DNA from: DATGIQ01 sp035295665
GTDB lineage: Bacteria > Planctomycetota > Planctomycetia > Gemmatales > Gemmataceae
Reading direction: 5' to 3'
Length of the DNA: 17,302 nucleotides
Assembly: GCA_035295665.1 (NCBI GenBank)
Contig: DATGIQ010000515.1
Location: 1-17,302 of the forward strand
The stretch's first letter is position 1. Every line of letters begins with the position of its first letter. The position numbers were made by a program, and so were the translations under genes. Shown here piece by piece: positions 14,987 through 17,302 of the stretch. The notes below the pieces were generated by a model. The model searched no databases. It saw nothing but the letters and a program-made list of their open reading frames with translations, and was not told the origin of the DNA.

Positions 14987-16864
14987 ATGAGCTCGGAAAC
15001 GTTGCCGTTCAAAACGGAACTGAAGCAGATCTTGCACATCATTGTGCACTCGCTCTATTCCCATAAGGACGTCTTTCTCCGCGAGTTGATCAGCAATGCC
15101 AGCGATGCCATCGATACGATCCGGTTTCAAGCGCTCACGAAGCCGGAGCTCCTCGAAGGCAACTCGGACTGGAAGATCAAGATTATCCCCGACCCAGAGA
15201 AAGGGACCTTGACCATCTCCGACAACGGCGTCGGCATGTCGAAAGAGTCGATTGTGACCAATCTTGGCACGATCGCCAAATCGGGCACCCAGGCGTTTCT
15301 GGAAAGCCTCAAACTGGCGGACGTCAAAGATCGGCCGGAACTGATCGGCCAATTCGGCGTCGGGTTTTATTCGTCGTTCATGGTGGCCGACCGTGTCACC
15401 GTCCTCTCACGCATGGCCGGCCGGAAGGAAGATGGCGTGCAATGGGAGTCCGACGGACAGGGAGAATTCCGCGTCGAAACGATCGAGAAGGAGTCTCGTG
15501 GTACAGACGTCATCTTGCATCTCCGCCCCGACGATAAGGAATTCCTCGACGAATGGCGGATCCGGCAGCTCGTCAAGAAGCATTCGGACTTCGTGGAACA
15601 CCCCATTGTGCTGGAGGTGGAGCGCGAAGATGAGCACAAGGAGAAAAAAAAGGTCGAGGAGATCCTCAATTCCCGCAAAGCCATTTGGCTGCGGCGCAAG
15701 TCGGAGATCACGGCGGAGGAGTACAACGAGTTTTACAAGCACATCTCCCACGATACGGACGAGCCGGCCAAGACGATTCACTACACCGCGGAAGGCGTGA
15801 TCGAGTTCCGGGCTTTGCTGTATCTTCCAAAGCACAAGCCGTTGGATCTCCTGTGGGGCGATTCCAAGAAGGGGCTGCACCTGTATATCCAGCGTGTGTT
15901 CATCATGGACGATTGCGAGGCGCTCTTGCCGCTCTATTTCCGGTTTGTCAAGGGCGTGGTCGATTCTCCCGATTTGCCGCTCAACGTCTCCCGCGAGCTG
16001 CTCCAGCAGAGTGCCCCTCTCGAAAAGATCAAATCCAACCTGGTCAACAAAATCCTTGGCACACTGGAGGAAATGAAGCGAAAGGACTATGAGGCCTACG
16101 TGCCGTTCTTCCAGGAACTGGGCGTGTTCTTGAAAGAAGGGGTCAGCAATGACTGGTCCCATCGCGAAAAATTGGCGGACTTGCTCCTCTTCGAATCGAC
16201 CAAGACCGAGCCGGGCAAGTTCACGTATCTCAGCAAGTACGTCGAGGAGATGCCGAGCGAGCAATCCGAAATCTACTACCTGACCGGAGAGAATCGGGAG
16301 CTGATCGAACACTCTCCCTATCTCGAATCGTTCAAGGCCAAGAGCCAGGAGGTCTTGCTCCTCACCGATCCGATTGATGAATTCGTGGTGCAAGCGTTGC
16401 CGTCGTACAAGGAGAAGAAGCTGAAGGCAGTCGATCGTGGGACGGCGGCCGACGAGGCCGTGGATGCAGAAGTGTCCCAACGCTTCCAGCCGCTGCTGGA
16501 TTTCTTGAAGGGGAAGCTCAGCGAGGTCAAGGATGTCCGCCTGTCCAAGCGGCTCAAGGAAAGTGCAGCGTGTCTGGTCGCCGACGAAGGCCAAATGGGC
16601 GCCCATCTCGAACGACTGATGCAACGCCTGAATCGCGATCAGCCAGTGCCGGTGTCGAAACGGATCCTGGAGCTGAATGCGGAGCATCCGACGGTGAAGG
16701 CCATCGAAACGCTCTTTGCCAGGGATCCAAACGATCCGCGGCTCGAATCGTATGGCCGGCTCCTCTACGAGGAGGCCGTGATCGCGGAAGGCTCGAAAGT
16801 GCGTGACCCGGCAGCCTTCGCCCAGCGAGTGAATGAATTGCTGGCGCGCGATGCTTCCCAATGA
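14987..16864 (+). CDS. htpG: Molecular chaperone HtpG (bacterial Hsp90)
   Basis: 625 aa, the usual length of bacterial HtpG. It is a cytosolic ATP-dependent dimeric chaperone that remodels client proteins. The N-terminal GHKL ATPase domain (about 1-215) has E33 and N37 (RELISNASDA), DNGVGM with D79, GTIAKSGT (94-101) and the lid glycines GQFGVGF (121-127). The middle domain carries the catalytic-loop arginine R336 in NVSRELLQQ. The C-terminal dimerisation domain is complete and ends ARDASQ. There is no charged linker or MEEVD tail, as expected for a bacterial form. Start at ATG 14987 after a strong AAAGGAGG. It lies 59 bp after the sigma factor with no obvious terminator between them, so the two are probably co-transcribed. 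No CIRCE element is visible in the spacer. An A8 run at 15644-15651 encodes lysines of the N/M boundary. Confidence 0.98.
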   Translation: MSSETLPFKTELKQILHIIVHSLYSHKDVFLRELISNASDAIDTIRFQALTKPELLEGNSDWKIKIIPDPEKGTLTISDNGVGMSKESIVTNLGTIAKSGTQAFLESLKLADVKDRPELIGQFGVGFYSSFMVADRVTVLSRMAGRKEDGVQWESDGQGEFRVETIEKESRGTDVILHLRPDDKEFLDEWRIRQLVKKHSDFVEHPIVLEVEREDEHKEKKKVEEILNSRKAIWLRRKSEITAEEYNEFYKHISHDTDEPAKTIHYTAEGVIEFRALLYLPKHKPLDLLWGDSKKGLHLYIQRVFIMDDCEALLPLYFRFVKGVVDSPDLPLNVSRELLQQSAPLEKIKSNLVNKILGTLEEMKRKDYEAYVPFFQELGVFLKEGVSNDWSHREKLADLLLFESTKTEPGKFTYLSKYVEEMPSEQSEIYYLTGENRELIEHSPYLESFKAKSQEVLLLTDPIDEFVVQALPSYKEKKLKAVDRGTAADEAVDAEVSQRFQPLLDFLKGKLSEVKDVRLSKRLKESAACLVADEGQMGAHLERLMQRLNRDQPVPVSKRILELNAEHPTVKAIETLFARDPNDPRLESYGRLLYEEAVIAEGSKVRDPAAFAQRVNELLARDASQ

Positions 16865-16910
16865 CGCCGGTTGGAGTCTGTCCGTGGCCAGGATCGGGTA
16901 GCGCGCCAAC

Positions 16911-17302
16911 GTGATTCCGAGTGATCCCGACTGGGAAGCCTTGAAAGCGACCCGGCGGAGCATCCGCCAGGGAGACGCCGTGCGCGCAAGCGCATTCCTC
17001 AGCGTGCAATGGCATGAACTGTGCGGTGACAAGACCGTTGGGTGACAAAACCATTGCTCCGATCAATCTCCGGTAAATTCTCCAAACCCTGACCGAGAAG
17101 AAGATCTCGTTTGTCTGGACCGGGGCTCAGGCAATCGGCGGTTGGACCGGCCGGCCCAGGGCTACGAAAGACGCCGATCTCCTGGCGAAACCGGGCCGCA
17201 ACTTGACGCGAGCCGTGCATGCCATCAAGGCGTTGTATCCACACCTCGAAGTCCGCGAATCCGTTGGTGTCTGTGGCTTCTTTGTGTCGGGTGAGAAGGA
17301 AT
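16911..17302 (+). pseudogene. Decayed nucleotidyltransferase-fold gene (AbiEii/DUF6036-like), truncated by window edge
   Basis: No intact ORF covers this stretch, but two frames read as one protein. From GTG 16911 a frame gives DPDWEALKATRRSIRQGDAV and further to HELCGDKTVG, then stops at 17043-17045. From 17041 the next frame repeats GDKTI, reads APINLR, meets TAA at 17074-17076, then stays open to the edge with ILQTLTEKKISFVWTGAQAI, TGRPRATKDADLL and a further 40 residues. The GAQAIGGW and TKDADLL motifs (aspartates at 17170 and 17176) match the nucleotidyltransferase active site GG...DxD seen in AbiEii/DUF6036 proteins. Removing one 16-bp repeat copy joins the frames, and the TAA is one base from GAA (LREILQTL). 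No Shine-Dalgarno precedes GTG, and a TAG lies just upstream at 16899. Substrate and any partner gene are outside view. Confidence 0.55.
17025..17056 (+). repeat. 16-bp tandem duplication inside the nucleotidyltransferase pseudogene
   Basis: GGTGACAAGACCGTTG (17025-17040) is followed directly by GGTGACAAAACCATTG (17041-17056), with 14 of 16 bases identical. The length is 15+1, so it shifts the frame by one. Both copies encode GDKT(V/I), each in its own frame, which is what a frameshifting duplication would leave. Confidence 0.7.

Noticed and set aside
15644..15651. A8 run in htpG as a programmed slippage site
   Set aside because: It encodes a lysine-rich stretch at the usual charged position of Hsp90 and the gene is intact; nothing points to an alternative product.
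15407..17032. 541-codon open frame on the minus strand opposite htpG
   Set aside because: htpG is conserved to the residue on the plus strand; the antisense product has no recognisable motif and is a codon-bias shadow.
16911..17045. 44-codon ORF as a stand-alone antitoxin partner of the nucleotidyltransferase
   Set aside because: It lacks a Shine-Dalgarno sequence, ends exactly where the 16-bp duplication shifts the frame, and the next frame repeats its last residues, so a broken single gene explains it better.

Overview
The window comes from a planctomycete. Four things support this: a transmembrane Ser/Thr kinase with the planctomycete-type N-terminal region (repeated Y-x-x-RFP motif) and TPR-rich C-terminus; a giant surface protein opening with a variant LEPR-XLL motif; a planctomycete-type ECF sigma factor; and GC-rich coding throughout. 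I cannot assign an order from sequence alone.

Layout, left to right. Positions 1-627 are the 3' end of a kinase/TPR gene cut by the window edge. Positions 661-3924 hold a complete paralogue, and the two C-termini align over their full shared length, so this is a tandem duplication. A long perfect inverted repeat (3929-4002) separates the complete kinase from the convergent giant gene. That gene (complement of 4033-14109, 3358 aa) fills over half the window. In order it encodes a LEPR-XLL-like leader, about 1,100 residues of beta-helix-like repeats, a CARDB-like domain, a pre-peptidase C-terminal-like domain, an IPT-like domain, a YD-repeat/RHS shell with its core, a hydrophobic segment, a DUF11-like domain, an Ig/FN3-like domain, two PKD-like domains and a planctomycete C-terminal domain.

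Divergent from the giant gene is an ECF sigma factor (14328-14927) behind a good sigma70-type promoter (TTGAAA-N17-GATAAT). It is followed after 59 bp by htpG (14987-16864, Hsp90), which has a strong, duplicated Shine-Dalgarno sequence. The two are probably one transcript. The last 438 bp hold what I read as a decaying nucleotidyltransferase-fold gene (AbiEii/DUF6036-like) that runs off the right edge, broken by a 16-bp tandem duplication (+1 frameshift) and by an in-frame TAA.

How the parts may work together (inference): kinases and the ECF sigma factor are signalling genes, HtpG is a general chaperone, and the giant protein is a likely exported or surface product whose RHS shell sits in the middle of the chain rather than at the end as in typical polymorphic toxins. 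No adjacent immunity gene was seen. The least ordinary signals are the mid-chain RHS architecture, the palindromic in-frame insert in the kinase catalytic domain, the G9 tract in the giant gene, and the broken nucleotidyltransferase gene.
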